Part shown: positions 11,672-22,999 of the stretch, piece after piece
How positions within the stretch are numbered: the first letter of the stretch is position 1
Layout of the letters: each line of letters starts with the position of its first letter
DNA from: Taxawa tesnikishii (nom. ined.)
Taxonomy: Eukaryota > Ascomycota > Dothideomycetes > Dothideales
Assembly (NCBI GenBank): GCA_030247885.1
Contig: JAPDRO010000003.1
Coordinates: 1,674,001-1,738,000, forward strand
DNA: 64,000 bases
Direction of reading: 5' to 3'
Notes under the pieces: model-generated
Told to the model about the DNA's origin: nothing
The model's database searches: none
Seen by the model: only the letters and a program-made list of their open reading frames with translations
Made by a program: the position numbers and the translations under genes

Positions 11672-13290
11672 TCAATCCCTGCTATAGACATACCCAACCA
11701 ACTTCCTATTCACTTTCCTCGGCGGTGGTAGCACATCATGTCGACACTCTCCAGCCGCACCCTTCGCTACCAGCGCCTCCACAGCCCGGAGAAACCCTTC
11801 ACGTTCCTCCCTCATCTGCGCCGCTTGCTGCTGCATCGCGCGCTCCATTCTCTCCACCAGTGCCTCCTGCCCCTCTTTCAGCCGCTCCGCGACCTGCATC
11901 TGCTGCTCGCGCGTCGCCTTTACCACTTGTTCCCAATCCGGCGCCGGCTTCTGTCTTTCCGTTTTCCCCTCCGTGGGTGGGGACGGTGTCGTGAGCGCCG
12001 CGTGCAGTTTCGAAAACTGTTTCGTGCTGGATTTCTGCCCCTCGATGAGGGTTTTCAAGTGCGTGGAATTGGCCTCGATGGCGGATTGCAGTTTCGCAAC
12101 GCCGCCTGCGGATGCAATTCCTTGTGACGGTTGCGGCTGGGGAGAGGGCCGCTCAAGGAGGGTGGTGATGTGTGAAGTGTTCTGCGCGAGCGTGTTGGCT
12201 AGTTGCTCGGCGCGCGCATTGGTGGCGTGTTGGTGGTCGGCGAGCTGGCTCATCTGCGCCGCGAGGGCGGAGATGGCGGAGGAAGTGTCCTGCGCGTGCG
12301 CTGCTTGGTTGCCTGCTAGAGTGCGGACGTGGGTTGAGGTCTCCTCGACCAAAGCTTGTAGCGAGGATGTTTCTTCGGACGAAGCGTCTGTTCTCTCCAT
12401 CAGGCTGCGGATGTGTGTTGTGTTTTGCTCGATGCTCGATTTCATGCGTTCGGTGCTAAGCACGCCGGCTTGTTGCTGGTCCATCAGCGCTTTCACCTGT
12501 GATGCATTTTGCTCCACGGTGTTCTGTAGGCGCTGCAGCCTTTCTGCGCTGTCCCGCTGCTCGCGCGCGAGCGCTGAGATCTGTGTCTGCGTCGTCTCCA
12601 TCATGCTCTGTATCCTGTCCAAAACGTTGCTCAGCCCGGTGAACTGCATTGTCCTGGGCACGCTGTTGGGTACCACATCCTCTTTCGTGGCGAAGGGATC
12701 CTCGACCTCCGTGCCCTTCGCGGGTGTATCAATCGTGCCCTCGCCAATCGTTCTCAATGTCGGCATGGATGGTGCCTTCGCGAGCGTGGGCCTGCGTCCG
12801 AGAAACCCCTTCTTCTCCTTCCCTCCAGTGGGGCCATCTTTCTCCCCCTCTTCCAGCTGCCGGTATGTCCACTTGTCCCGCAAATGCGCAAATCGCGGAT
12901 TCTCCCACGCCCGTCCGGGTACCTTGTCGCTCTTGAAGGAGAACAGCTGCGGGCTCTCGCGGATCGAGTCCGGGTACTCCTTCTTCATCAACTCCCACCA
13001 TTCCTGCGCCGTCTCGTTGTCTACGAACGTCAGGAGGTAGCGCGCCTTGTTCAGTTTCAGCGTGCTTGAGAAAGAGCGCACCCGTCGGCCGTATGCGAGG
13101 AAAGGGTGCGGAGGCGCGACGGTGTTGCCATCGCTATCGGTGCTGAACGAGGCCTTTTACGATCCGCGGTCGGGCTGGGCGAATCTCCTTGGGTTGTTGC
13201 GTGCGCGGAGTCGGCTTTGGTGCTGCTGTAGGAGGGTGTGCGAGGGCTTAGGGGTGCTGCGTCCGGTGAGGGCGGCATGATGACGCTCAT
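11672..13290 (-). CDS. coiled-coil protein with N-terminal PH-like segment
   Basis: The protein begins MSVIMPPSPDAAPLSPRTPS with a disordered head. Then comes a compact domain with the segment LKLNKARYLLTFVDNETAQEWWELMKK, which resembles the strand-helix end of PH-like domains, and then about 300 residues of Gln/Ala/Thr-rich heptads (QTQISALAREQ, TTHIRSLMER, TSHITTLLER, STHLKTLIEG). These heptads recur with near-regular spacing and predict a long, probably oligomeric coiled coil. The head and the rest lie in different frames; one extra base in the GGG near 13090 joins TADG to VRSFSSTLK and gives about 539 residues. Homologues are fungus-specific and uncharacterised as far as I know; a cytoskeletal or cortical scaffold role is a guess. 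The opposite strand has a 355-codon open frame that is only a composition shadow. Confidence 0.8.
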
Positions 13291-14394
13291 CGGCTACCGA
13301 AACAGACAAACATACAAAGCTTGAGTCAACAGAGGTATATCAAGAGGCGCAAGCAATATGTACAGGCTAAGTAAAAGGAATGACAGGGAGTGAGAAGGGT
13401 CCTCTTGGTCCTCTTGGTCCTCCTGGTCCTCCTACCTGGCAACGCAGACTTGCGTGCCTCACGTCACGTCATGGGCATCATGTACAAGGCTCGGAACGCC
13501 ATGTTCTTCCCGACTGCCGGTCTGGCGTCGTTCGTGCCGTGGTTGTTATACAGGATTAAGATTAACAGCTAACGACCAGTATGGCAGGGATGAGACATTC
13601 ATGCAAGATGAGGTCACAGGCGAACGACAACCAGCACACTAACAATACTAATAATAACAAGCCAAAAGCCTGCTCACTTCCACTTCCATCTCCAAAACCC
13701 CAAACCAGCTAGTCAATCACGAAGGCGTAACGAAGCAAGAGACACAATACATGGCATCATCCACCCGTAGCGGGTCGTCTCTAGTGTCTCTATGTAAAGT
13801 TCACTTCACTTCGTTCAGAGCACCGCTTTTTGACCAACCCCTACGATATCCTCTTCATCAAATGACACAGCAAACTCACATGGATCAGTCCCGTCAGCCT
13901 CGGTCTTTCCACTTGGCTGACCAGCACAAGCCGATACTCCTAATGGGGGTCCTGTATGGTTGACTTTGATGCCGTACTAGCATGGCATCCCGTCCCGTCT
14001 GGATCCGCTAGGCCACTGCATACAAGACCCTTTTGCGGAGGCAGGACGAAGGATGTATATACATCCGAGCGAACTATGCTAGCGAGTCGGCAAGGATAGC
14101 GTGCTGGATTATACCAAGCCAAACGAGTTGCCTTCACTTTCACGGACGACATGGTACGTTGTGGGTCTGAGAAGTGATGACGCTCATCCCGACATCTCCG
14201 GATACGGACCCTTGAATGAGATCACAACCTGTACACCAAACACACGAGTTCATTACTGATCCCGTATCCCATAAGTGTACGAAAACACTTCCACAATATA
14301 AGCCACGGGTCCACAACTTCCTTCCACTTCACCCCACTACCCATACTCCATTGCCCTTTCTATCTTGTCCTATAACCCACATCCCCACTTCACC
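13291..14394. other. divergent intergenic region
   Basis: It separates the minus-strand coiled-coil gene from the plus-strand GFA gene and should hold both promoters. It contains the 9-bp tandem repeat. No gene is supported; open frames are short and featureless. Confidence 0.5.
13398..13435 (+). repeat. 9-bp tandem repeat
   Basis: Four near-perfect copies of GGTCCTCTT / GGTCCTCCT lie in the non-coding stretch between the coiled-coil gene and the GFA gene. Confidence 0.85.
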
Positions 14395-15025
14395 ATGTCA
14401 ACTTCCACTTCCACCTACACCGGTCACTGCTACTGCAACGCGATCCGCTGGCGTACCACCACTCCTGTGACCTTTACCAGTCTCTGCCATTGTCGCGACT
14501 GCCAAACCGTCACGGGATCGTCGTTGGGGTCGACGAGTCTAATGATCTACGACGCCAAGGGCGTGGCTTTCGAGGACGAGAAGGGCGTATTGAAGATCTT
14601 CCACGCGAAGAGTGAGAGGGGAAAGGCGACGCAGAGGGGGTTCTGTGGGGAATGCGGTAGTGTGCTCTTTAATCATGTCAGTGAGGTAAGTTGGGTAACG
14701 ACATTGGGTGCCTGTTTCTGCGTCTCATCTTTTGGGAATGGGGCGATGTGAGGCTTAGAGGGCGGAAGAGCAGAATGTCGGTGGAGTGCGGAAAGGAGCT
14801 GCCGGATGACGGAGCGAGCGGCTTGCTTCAATGCTGGCTGGGGGTTGTGGGTGCGTGTCATGCTGATCGTTGTGCCAGGGGGAACCGGATGAGCATTGGG
14901 CCATGCGGACCGGTTCTATGGATCAGCCACCAGAGATGCAAGAGGAGATATTCATGAAGTCGAAGCCGGATTGGGTTCCCGCATTATTAGGGGAAGGGCA
15001 CAGGTCTGAAAAGATGCCAGGATAA
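14395..15025 (+). CDS. GFA/CENP-V domain zinc protein
   Basis: Two exons (14395-14685, 14879-15025) flank a 193-bp intron with a GTAAGT donor, a TGCTGAT branch site and a CCAG acceptor. The product has 145 residues. It is a single GFA domain, the fold of glutathione-dependent formaldehyde-activating enzymes and CENP-V. The zinc ligands are present in order: GHCYC (C12, C14), CHCRDC (C31, C33, C36) and GFCGECGS (C83, C86). The second exon starts GEPDEHWAMRTGSMD, the usual C-terminal motif in which the family describes low abundance at the membrane of GFA folds. Fungi carry many GFA paralogues, most with no tested substrate; an S-hydroxymethylglutathione-type activity or thiol binding is only family-level inference. 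The second exon is short and easily missed by frame scanning. Confidence 0.93.
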
Positions 15026-16144
15026 ATTGGATTTGTCAATGACTGGACCATCGGTCGCACTCGGGTAATCTCTTTCCCAGAGGCACCACACAATTATCGA
15101 AGATGTTCGGTCGGTGAGTTTGGCCTTTACTCTACAGGATGCGAGAATGTTCCCCCATTCATCAGATTCGTTCAACAAAATACTCTTTCACCGGGTGCGT
15201 CCTCATTCAATCTTAAGGAGTACAAAAAGCTTCCCCGCCGAACCTCTTATTTCTGTCACACTATATCCTACCATTATTCGTGTGCAACAACGGACTACAA
15301 GTCTTCTGTCCGCATCAGACCGAAAATCCTAGCTCTCCCGTCCGAACAAGCAACCATGCGCCTCAACATCTCTCTTGACGGTGAGATTCCCCCTCATCGC
15401 CATCCACAACTTGGCTGTTGTTCTGTTGACCCTCCTCGTGGTTTTTATCTCGAGTGCTGTGCCCCGAGGACCGCGCTCTTCTGCCCCATGCGGTCGGTTC
15501 TGGTATTCTACTTCAAGATCCCAGCCTCGGGAGCTACAATTGCAGAATGGCACTGCACCGTTCTTCCTTGTATACCTACTCTGCCCCCATCCACCATCGA
15601 GCTGCCAGATGCCGTCATGCTCCAAGTCAGCTTTCCATGAGCGCCATCTGTTGAGCCACCGACGTGTTTGCGCAGGTAACCAGGGTGTTGGTAGGAGCGT
15701 CAGCGTCTAATGCGGCAGATTATTTGGGCGGAAACGGTGCATCGCAAAGTACCAACAGCTCCAAACCTGGGATGGACGCCTAAAGATGGTTCCCTTAGTT
15801 GGCACAGGTGTGGCGGGGAGAGGGTGGTACGTTAAATTGCACTACGCAGGAACCTTGCATAACAAGCCTCACCAAGTCCGCAGCCAAGAAGATACACGAG
15901 TCACTGGAACGGCAAGACGGCGAGCTATTGGGCATTTGTCCTGCACCTTTCTGTAAAGTTCAGTTGCTTCGGATTCAACACCGGCCACAAGTGTTCACTT
16001 AGTACTCGGGGATTGATTTGCTTGAAATTTCTAAAAAAAAACATACCGGCAGATCCAATGACCACATACGCCATGCAAATGCTTCAAGCCGTGCATACAC
16101 ACATGCAGACAAAAACTCCGTGAAGACATAAGACATGAATCGTT
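15026..16144. other. intergenic, no supported gene
   Basis: A frame at 15375-15710 has one hydrophobic stretch (LAVVLLTLLVVFISS) but then becomes featureless; I do not call it. The region is the 3' flank of both the GFA gene and the AP-1 gene. Confidence 0.45.
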
Positions 16145-17731
16145 TTAAGATTGAGCAACGTCCGGTAACCTGACCGCAATATCTCCGGACTGTGTAATAT
16201 ACCTCACCCACGGGAGGGATGGATATTGCAGCTGTAACAACGTCAGCCATCAGCGAATGCTCTTCGTCAGCCATCACTTCCCCAACAACAGTATGTGGGT
16301 GGAACTCACCTTGGGCTCTGTGATCTTCAGGTACCGCACTTGGATACCACTAGTGGTGAAATAGGGAATTTCGAACTTGACGTTGATGGGTCTCTTCCCC
16401 TTCCCTCTCTCGCCAACACCACCCATGCTACCACCAAACCCGCCCATCATACCACCACCTCTTTCGTCGTCGCCCTTGACAGATGGCAGGCCGAGTTCGG
16501 CGCGCATGAGGAACTCCTTCCCTCCACCGAATTGCTTGATCTTCCACACGATCGCGCTCTGTTCGGGCGCATAGTGCACGGAGCCGATGTTCGTCCTGAA
16601 CCTCGGCGTATCCGCATCATCGGGCACGGGAATGATGATTTCGACGTTGTTGGCTGTGCTGCGACGCTTGAATTGTGCTTTCGCTTTCAGCATGTACTCG
16701 ACGCGTGATCCGGAGTGGTTCTCCACAATGCACTCGACCCAGATGAGCGGCTTGACTTGCGTGTTCAGGCGGTAGGACATCAGCTCGAATTCGCCGTCCG
16801 GTGGGATGAAGGAGATTGTGCGGTCGTTCTCGAAGCGCGACAGCCGCACGCATTGGTGAAACTTGACGTCTTCCATTTCGACGGCCTTGCCGCGCGTCGC
16901 CCGACCCGTTGTTTCGAACATGACTTTGTCGTTGAGCCCGAGGCGCAGCTCGGGCATGCCGGAGAGGTAGCATTTCATCTTGATAGCGCCCAAGATCTCG
17001 CTGCGCAGTACGTTTCCGGTTGCGGAGACGAGCAGGTTAAGGCTCTCCACAACGTCCAAGAAGACCTCGTTCTTGCGATAGCGAATGCCCTCGCTTCGCC
17101 AGGAGACGGCATTTGTGACGGCGATGGGTGGCCCGGGTTGCACTTCCAGCTTGTGGGATTCTTGCGTGATGTACTCTTGCAGGATCTTGCTCTCTGTTGT
17201 CTGCGGGTAGCCAAAGTCCATCATCTCGTCCAGCAGCTCGTAAATGATGACGAAGTTGTCGCGAATACTCTCCTCTTCCAGCTCTTTGAAATACTCGGTG
17301 AAGACTTCGACTATTTTGTGCAGGAAAAGAAGGATTTCGGCGGCATTGGAGTTCCGCTTTGTAAGCGCGAGGAGGTAGAGGTTGTTGTGTCTGATGTAGA
17401 GGTACTGTTGCGTGCGTTGTGTCAGTTAGGGTGTCCACCGTTCTTTTGCTACCGTGACTGCTGCTATCCGTTCCGACCTAAGCGAGGGCTCTTGATGAGA
17501 ACACGTACGTTGATGCCTTCGTCTGAGAAGCACGGCGGAACCGACGAGCTCTCTTCTTCAGCTTCACTGAGGAGTATAGGGAACTTTTCGACTGCACTCA
17601 TGGGGATATCTCCTCGGTAGTTGCGGGCGAGAAGGGTCTGCTGGTCGTGAGCCGTGCCTTTCGCGATCCAGAACCGAGAGCTTCTTAATTACCTTGCCCT
17701 TCAGATCCAGAAAGAACACTGCTGAGGCCAT
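16145..17731 (-). CDS. apm1: AP-1 clathrin adaptor complex medium (mu) subunit
   Basis: Mu1 adaptin selects tyrosine-based cargo at the trans-Golgi network and endosomes as part of AP-1. Four exons read cleanly: 17731-17693 (MASAVFFLDLKGK), 17640-17509, 17404-16310 and 16231-16145. All introns have good donors (GTAATT, GTACGT, GTGAGT) and keep frame. The product has 450 residues, the normal length. The longin-like N-terminal half (ARNYRGDIPMSAVEKFP, YLYIRHNNLYLLALTKRN) is followed by the mu-homology domain (SWRSEGIRYRKNEVFLDVVE, YRLNTQVKPLIWVE) and the C terminus YITQSGDIAVRLPDVAQS. A Gly/Met-rich insertion (ERGGGMMGGFGGSMGG) lies near residue 395, as in other filamentous fungi. The last exon is short and follows a 76-78 bp intron. 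Identification is secure. Confidence 0.97.
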
Positions 17732-19146
17732 GGTGGTGTTGGTATGGACTGGAGTGATGCCAGACGGTCAAGAAAAGAGAAATGGGGCCAAAGCTTAATC
17801 TCACTCAAGGGAGCATGTCAAGATTGGTTTGAGTCGTCAATCCAAGTCATCAGCACATCAGGCGTCGTGTCGTTGGAAAGTAAAGTTGTTTATTATCTGG
17901 TCGCATTCATCCCGCATGTCATCTAAACGGGCAGCAGCACCCTGAGCCGCCAACCCCCGTCAAAACCGAACTTCTACCGGCCGCATCAGCCCCAATGCAA
18001 AAATTCCGCAGCACATAATCCCTCTCTTTTCCTTCTCTCACGCGTCCATTAGACAGTTCAACCCAGCAGGACACTCTGGCCTGCATTTTGCAGTGTGAGA
18101 GTGCCTTACTATTGCTGTATTGCGATGTAGAGATGCGGAGAGGGAAGCTAATTGGGTACCATAAGAGCTGGCTACGTATTTTTTACTGTTGCGTAGGCGG
18201 TGTCAGAGGGACCCTACAAATATAAGTGATGTCTTGTATCTCATTGCAGTTCATCTGGAGGATAAGACAGCTTTGTCTCAATGTCGGACGTTCAGGGAGG
18301 CTTCCTTGTTAACCGCATTACGGATGAGCTGTTGGAAGAATGACTGGTCTTCGTACCCTCCGGGCAGTAACTCGCGCTCTGTATGTTCCATGTCTCATTG
18401 CAGTCATTCTGGAACAGAAAACATCCTGTTGCATTGCGAGTTGCGCAGGAAGGGATCCCTTACAGCACATATGGCGAACAGTTGTCGGAAGGATGACTGC
18501 CCGCTTTAACACACGGGCAGTGACACGCTAAGTGTCATTTCTATTACTCATTATGGTCAACCTCAAATGAAGAAGTATCCAGCTCAATGCAGATCGTATA
18601 CAAGAGAGTTTCTCTCTGCGTTTTTGTGCAGAATTACTGGAAGAACCACTGATAGCCTCGGTAGTACTCCAGCAAGCACTCCCGCTCCATTCAGTGAGAT
18701 TTGCGGATAATCAACCACCCACTTCTTGCGCCTGCTTCGAGATAATACACTGTCACGCCAGCATTTGTGGTAAGTGAGATCACAAATTCACCGCCGTTCT
18801 CGCTGCCTATCCTGTTGGCCGCTATGTAGGGGATCCTGCCGCTCGTTTACTGTTACTCCTTAACTGCCAGAAACACATCCATCAGAATGCAAGACGTTTA
18901 CGAGCGAGTTGCTCACCTTGCAGCACGAAAGAGTTGCAGTAGTGAACGCTTGACCGCTTCCATTGCGCTTCAGCGAGGAGCTCTCTCTTATCAAATCAGA
19001 GCTGTATACCTAACCGCCAACACCTCGCTCATGCCTTATGATAGTAGCTTGTGGCGCCAGCGCTCACTGTGAGATGGAAACTCACACTACTCCATCTCCA
19101 CCACGATATCCTCTGAGCTCGCCTTCCGCACCACCCACTTCTCCGC
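17732..19146. other. intergenic with decayed tandem repeats
   Basis: Upstream of apm1 lies about 1.4 kb without a supported gene. Its main content is the degenerate tandem repeat described separately. Short open frames inside the repeat units share words such as VILPT only because the DNA is duplicated. Confidence 0.5.
18239..18700 (+). repeat. degenerate ~154-bp tandem repeat, three units
   Basis: A unit starting TCTCATTGCAGTTCATCTGG at 18239 recurs at 18393 (TCTCATTGCAGTCATTCTGG) and, more weakly, near 18545. Shared blocks keep order within each unit: a CTCATTGCAG start, a GGAAGAATGACTG / GGAAGGATGACTG / GGAAGAACCACTG block about 100 bases on, then GGGCAGTAACTCGC / GGGCAGTGACACGC / AGCAAGCACTCCC. 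Identity by eye is about 60-65 percent, so the duplication is old. No frame stays open across units. Confidence 0.6.
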
Positions 19147-19565
19147 CTACTCCACCAGCCACTTCGCGAGCTGCAGACATTCGACCGCCTCCTGCTCCCT
19201 TCCCACCTTCATTAGAATGCCGGCCACGCCGTTCAAGACGCTGGCAGCCGCGTTCATCAAATGGCTCGCCGGCTCCGCAGCGCAGACGCTGTAATGGTGC
19301 TGCAGCGCGCGGTCGCGGTGGTACTGCTTGAGGTAGCAATCTCTGAGCTCTGTAGGTACCGTCAGTGTTCACTTCCACTTCTGGTTCAATCGAGTGTGTG
19401 TTTCCGGTTACCGGTGGTGTCAGCATCGATCAGAGTGGCGAAGAGGTGCAAGAGACCCCAGAGGCCTTCCTCGTTGCTTGCGCTGTCGATGTAGGTGTAG
19501 CAGTGGACGAAGTTTCTCCAGAGGCACTCCTCGATGGGGGTGGTGCGCGTGCTGGAGGATGGCAT
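19147..19565 (-). CDS. small two-exon conserved-looking protein, 118 residues
   Basis: Exon 1 (19565-19412) encodes MPSSSTRTTPIEECLWRN and then FVHCYTYIDSASNEEG. The donor is GTAACC and the acceptor CTACAG, with a CTGAC branch site in a 62-bp intron (19411-19350). Exon 2 (19349-19147) continues ELRDCYLKQYHRDRALQHHY and ends EAVECLQLAKWLVE. The spliced frame is exact, and the product is helical with Leu/Ala heptads, conserved-looking Trp and Cys, and no signal peptide or membrane segment. Helical packing with repeated hydrophobic positions suggests a TPR-like or helical-bundle fold, but I recognise no family. An in-frame ATG at 19610 would add 15 residues. Exon 2 begins without a start codon in its own frame, so a plain open-frame scan misses it. 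Confidence 0.72.
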
Positions 19566-20487
19566 TTGTGCCTTCTGGTGGGTTCGGATGGGCGTGAGAA
19601 TCGAGTTCACCGGACAAGCGGCGATGGATCGCGACAGCAGCGGCAGCGGCGTGGTAACAGCAACAGCAACGGCGATTTATATTGCGATACAGTCTGTGGT
19701 ACGTATCTTGGTGGATTGTGGTGAGAGAGGCAATCACGTTGTGATGGAGTGAATTTGGGATGTGATGGCTAGGCGCCGTTTGTTGTGAACTGAATATGAG
19801 ACGAAATGGTTCTGCGATTGTCGAGCGAAGAGAAAAGGGAGCGTGCGGACTTTGAGAAAGAGAAAGTTTGTTTGCAGGGGAAGGAAAGTAAACTGCAGCG
19901 TGTTCAATTTCCAGGCGGCTCACTTTACATGGTTCTGAAGCGTGAGGGCGGTCCGCAAAGACATGCGCAGGTTGCAGAAGTGCTGTTGTTTGCTGTCGAC
20001 ACAGAACAAAATAGCATTTGTGTAGGCACACAAGCACACAAACCTTACATACATGTTACAGAAAGCTCTCCCCAGCAAGGCCTGCCAGTTTCGGGGCAAT
20101 ATAAACGTCTGTGCAATTGGAAGTACTTTCACCTGCAAGGCTTTTCACGCCCATTCTCTACGGCAGTGTTGCTGCTACGGCCACGCCTGCGTGTAGTTCT
20201 CTTCATGGATATAGACGAAAGCAACTCGAGCACGCTTTTCGTAGTGCAGGCAAGGGCACCGCTGGCCTTTTGTCTATGTGGTAGGAGAACGGGCAGAACT
20301 AGTGACCGCATACGACGTCATTGTTACTCTGTTTGGCTGGAAACCGCCTGGCAACCCAGTTCGCGTGTCCTCCTTCCCAAGAGAAAAGGACTGCCGGGCT
20401 TGATGCTCTCACATCTCTCTAATAACCTGACATCGATCGACGACTCGGTGACTGTCGAGACTGCGGAGCGGAGCGGAAAAGAAAAGA
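19566..20487. other. divergent intergenic region
   Basis: It lies between the small minus-strand gene and the plus-strand membrane protein gene. A 317-codon frame (19806-20759) runs through it but overlaps the next gene in another frame, has no domain and is composition noise. Confidence 0.5.
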
Positions 20488-22708
20488 TTGTCAGCAAGGA
20501 TGGCGACAAGAAGACCCCACCCAATGCCAGTGCCAAGCCATGTCAAACAGCACAAGCTCGAGCCGCTTCTGGGTTTCATTCCATACCACCACGTCCTGTC
20601 CGCCAGCACAGTTCTGCTCCTGGCCTGCGGCTACAGATGGCCCTTGCGCTGGATCATCTCCGGTGCGCCAACACTGTCCTTCGTGATCCTCCAAGGAGCC
20701 TTCTACGGCTATCGCGTCCTGCCTGGCCTCCCTCTCTGGACACTTATACTGGTGATTAACTTCTCATACAGCATCGCGGCCACCTCATGGCTGCTCTATT
20801 GGGTCTATCTCGCAACATGCTATCCAGGGATCTTCCTTACATGCTTGTTCCAGTTCGATGCTGCAGCAACATTCGCCCGGAAAAGGCTAAGGCACGTACT
20901 TCGCCAACTCGAGTTCATCAACGACAAGATCGCCTTCTTTAATCTGCCAGCGCTGGAAATCGATGTCGATGTGGAGGGCTTGATGGTCATCAGAGGCATT
21001 ACTTTCTCCCTTTCCTCGCTAACTTTGACGGCGCATGGAATCGAAGTCGGGATCAAGTTCTCCGACGACATGGAGCTTGCCCTTGCCGTGGACGACGTCA
21101 CAGTCTCGTTCTTCAGAAGGATTGATATTGGAGATGTCTACGGCAATGTGAAAGGCGGACAGTTCGAGATGACCTTCGGCAAACTAGCACCAAAGTCCCG
21201 GACCGTGGAGGGCAAATCAGTCATGGTGACGGATACGCCATTGCTTGTGGCTGCTGCTGCGAATGGCGACACCAGTCGTCCTCCTGCCCTGAGGATGTTG
21301 ACAATGACCCAGAAGATGACGGACGGCGCGGCACCAAAGGATTCGTCTGTCGGTCAGGGTTTCGAGAACGTCAAACAGCTTTCGCCTGATGACGAGAAAG
21401 CGAGCAACAAATACCGCGAAGCCATCAAGTACATCAATGAAACCAGCGCCATTAATGTCAGTCGCGAAGAACTGGAGCAGGCTCTTAGGGAGAACCCAAA
21501 CAGAGAAGACGACATTGAGAACGACAAGGACAAGCGGGCCGCAATCTGCACTCAACTGCACGACAAGCCGACGATACCTCACCCGCCGAAGAGATCGATC
21601 AAAGTCTCTACAATCAAGGCTCTCACGCCACCACGCATCCGCAGATTCCTACATAGGCTACCACTACTTCTGCGCTTGCTGCTGAACCCAATAGCTTATT
21701 TTCATCCCGTCTTCATCAGCTCCATCACCGCTGGTGGCTCTGGAAGATGGCTGCAAAACATGCTCTCCGAACTCGTCTTCAAAGACTTTGCCGAACAAGA
21801 CTCGGAGATCCGCAAGCTGAAGGCCCGCGTGTCCTCCTGGCTGTCGGACGCCAACTTCGTCTTCGAAGTCGTCGATATCATTGGCATGGCAACAGTGCCC
21901 ATCAACACCATCTACGACATCACTTCCCATCTTACTTTTGAAGACGTCATGGCGTACAGGACTCTGCCGAAAGAGGTCGATCTCAAGCAAATCATCCGAT
22001 TGGGTGGCGCAGATGCTCGGATTAGTCTTCCGAGTTACCTTCTGCCGCACCACGAACACCTATTGCCATCGCCACCAACGGCTGAAGACGAGCAGGAGCA
22101 GAAGCAGAAAGTTGAAGAGGCAGATGGGAAACCGCAGGCTGTGCTCGCGGAGCGCGATCTGGAACAGACGCGCAAGGATGAAACCAACATGAACATCGTA
22201 AGTGCTTTCCATCCTGTTCCTCATCCAAGACATGATGATATGTATGAAGCATACTAACAACGTGCCTCCTTTGCAGTCCACGCATGTTCGCCTCCCCGCC
22301 TGCTTCGACCAAGAGCTCCTCAACTTCATCGCCGCCCTTGTCAAAGCGACCAAACTCGTCGAAATGGAATCCTCCACCTCCGAGCCCTCGAGCACCACCG
22401 TCGAAATCATCAACACGGAAGTCGAGAAGCACAAACGCAGCCTCAAGGAGATAGCAAAAGCGGTAAAGACGGACGTCAACGACTCCATGCGCCGCGTAGC
22501 CGTCAACACCAAGGACTCGATGCGTCGTGTTGCCGTCGACGCGGTCGCTAATGATCGCTGGATTGCGAAGCTGGTCGGCAAGGTCACGAAGCAGTTAGAG
22601 ACGGCGCAGGGGGATTTGGGATACAGTGGCGATGTCCCGATTCCGCTTAAGGTATATAGGGATAACGCTAGGGTGGCGGAGGAGGAGGGTGTGAAGTTAA
22701 TGCCGTGA
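20488..22708 (+). CDS. conserved fungal membrane-anchored protein, function unknown
   Basis: Two exons (20488-22197, 22277-22708) are joined by a 79-bp intron with a GTAAGT donor, an ACTAAC branch site and a TTGCAG acceptor; the product has 713 residues and the frame is intact. Three hydrophobic segments in the first 130 residues (around HHVLSASTVLLLACGYRW, PTLSFVILQGAFYGYRVLPG and AATSWLLYWVYLATCYPGIF) are followed by a long hydrophilic body. Its beta-rich stretch (EIDVDVEGLMVIRGITFSLS, then HGIEVGIKFSDDMELAL) resembles the repeating strand pattern of bridge-type lipid-transfer proteins or Mdm31-like proteins, but this is a loose impression. The C terminus is helical with paired DSMRRVAV repeats. 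The start at 20488 or the ATG at 20500 are both possible. The role is unknown. Confidence 0.85.
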
Positions 22709-22999
22709 GCGAGTAACCCCTGAGGCTTTCGCGGGTGCAACGAGTGCGTACGCTAGATGTACAAGTAATAAGATTTTGCAGTGTTGGCAGTGTTATCTGT
22801 ATCCGCTATGCATACGGCGAAATAGTGTGTACGTTGCAAAAGGGTGACGGTTCTGTACTAAGCTTGGGAGTCCTCACCGCCCTAATCTAGCGTGGTTCCG
22901 TAGGTAGCCCATGTATGTAACTTTCTTTTGATCTTGACCCTCTGTTCTTCAAAGCGACTCATCACGCTGGACCATACGCCCGATAAGCAGTCTGCGGCG
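22709..22999. other. 3' flank of the membrane-protein gene up to the MITE
   Basis: A short non-coding stretch ending in the left target-site copy of the hAT element. Nothing else is visible. Confidence 0.5.

Noticed and set aside
11973-13040. 355-codon plus-strand frame opposite the coiled-coil gene
   Set aside because: Its Cys/Ser/Val-rich product is the antisense shadow of the Gln/Ala/Thr repeats; it has no domain and no coherent start.
15375-15710. 111-codon frame with one hydrophobic stretch
   Set aside because: Only one helix-like segment, then featureless sequence; there is no supporting gene structure on either side.
19806-20759. 317-codon frame overlapping the start of the 20488 gene
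   Set aside because: It overlaps a well-supported gene in another frame and has no domain.
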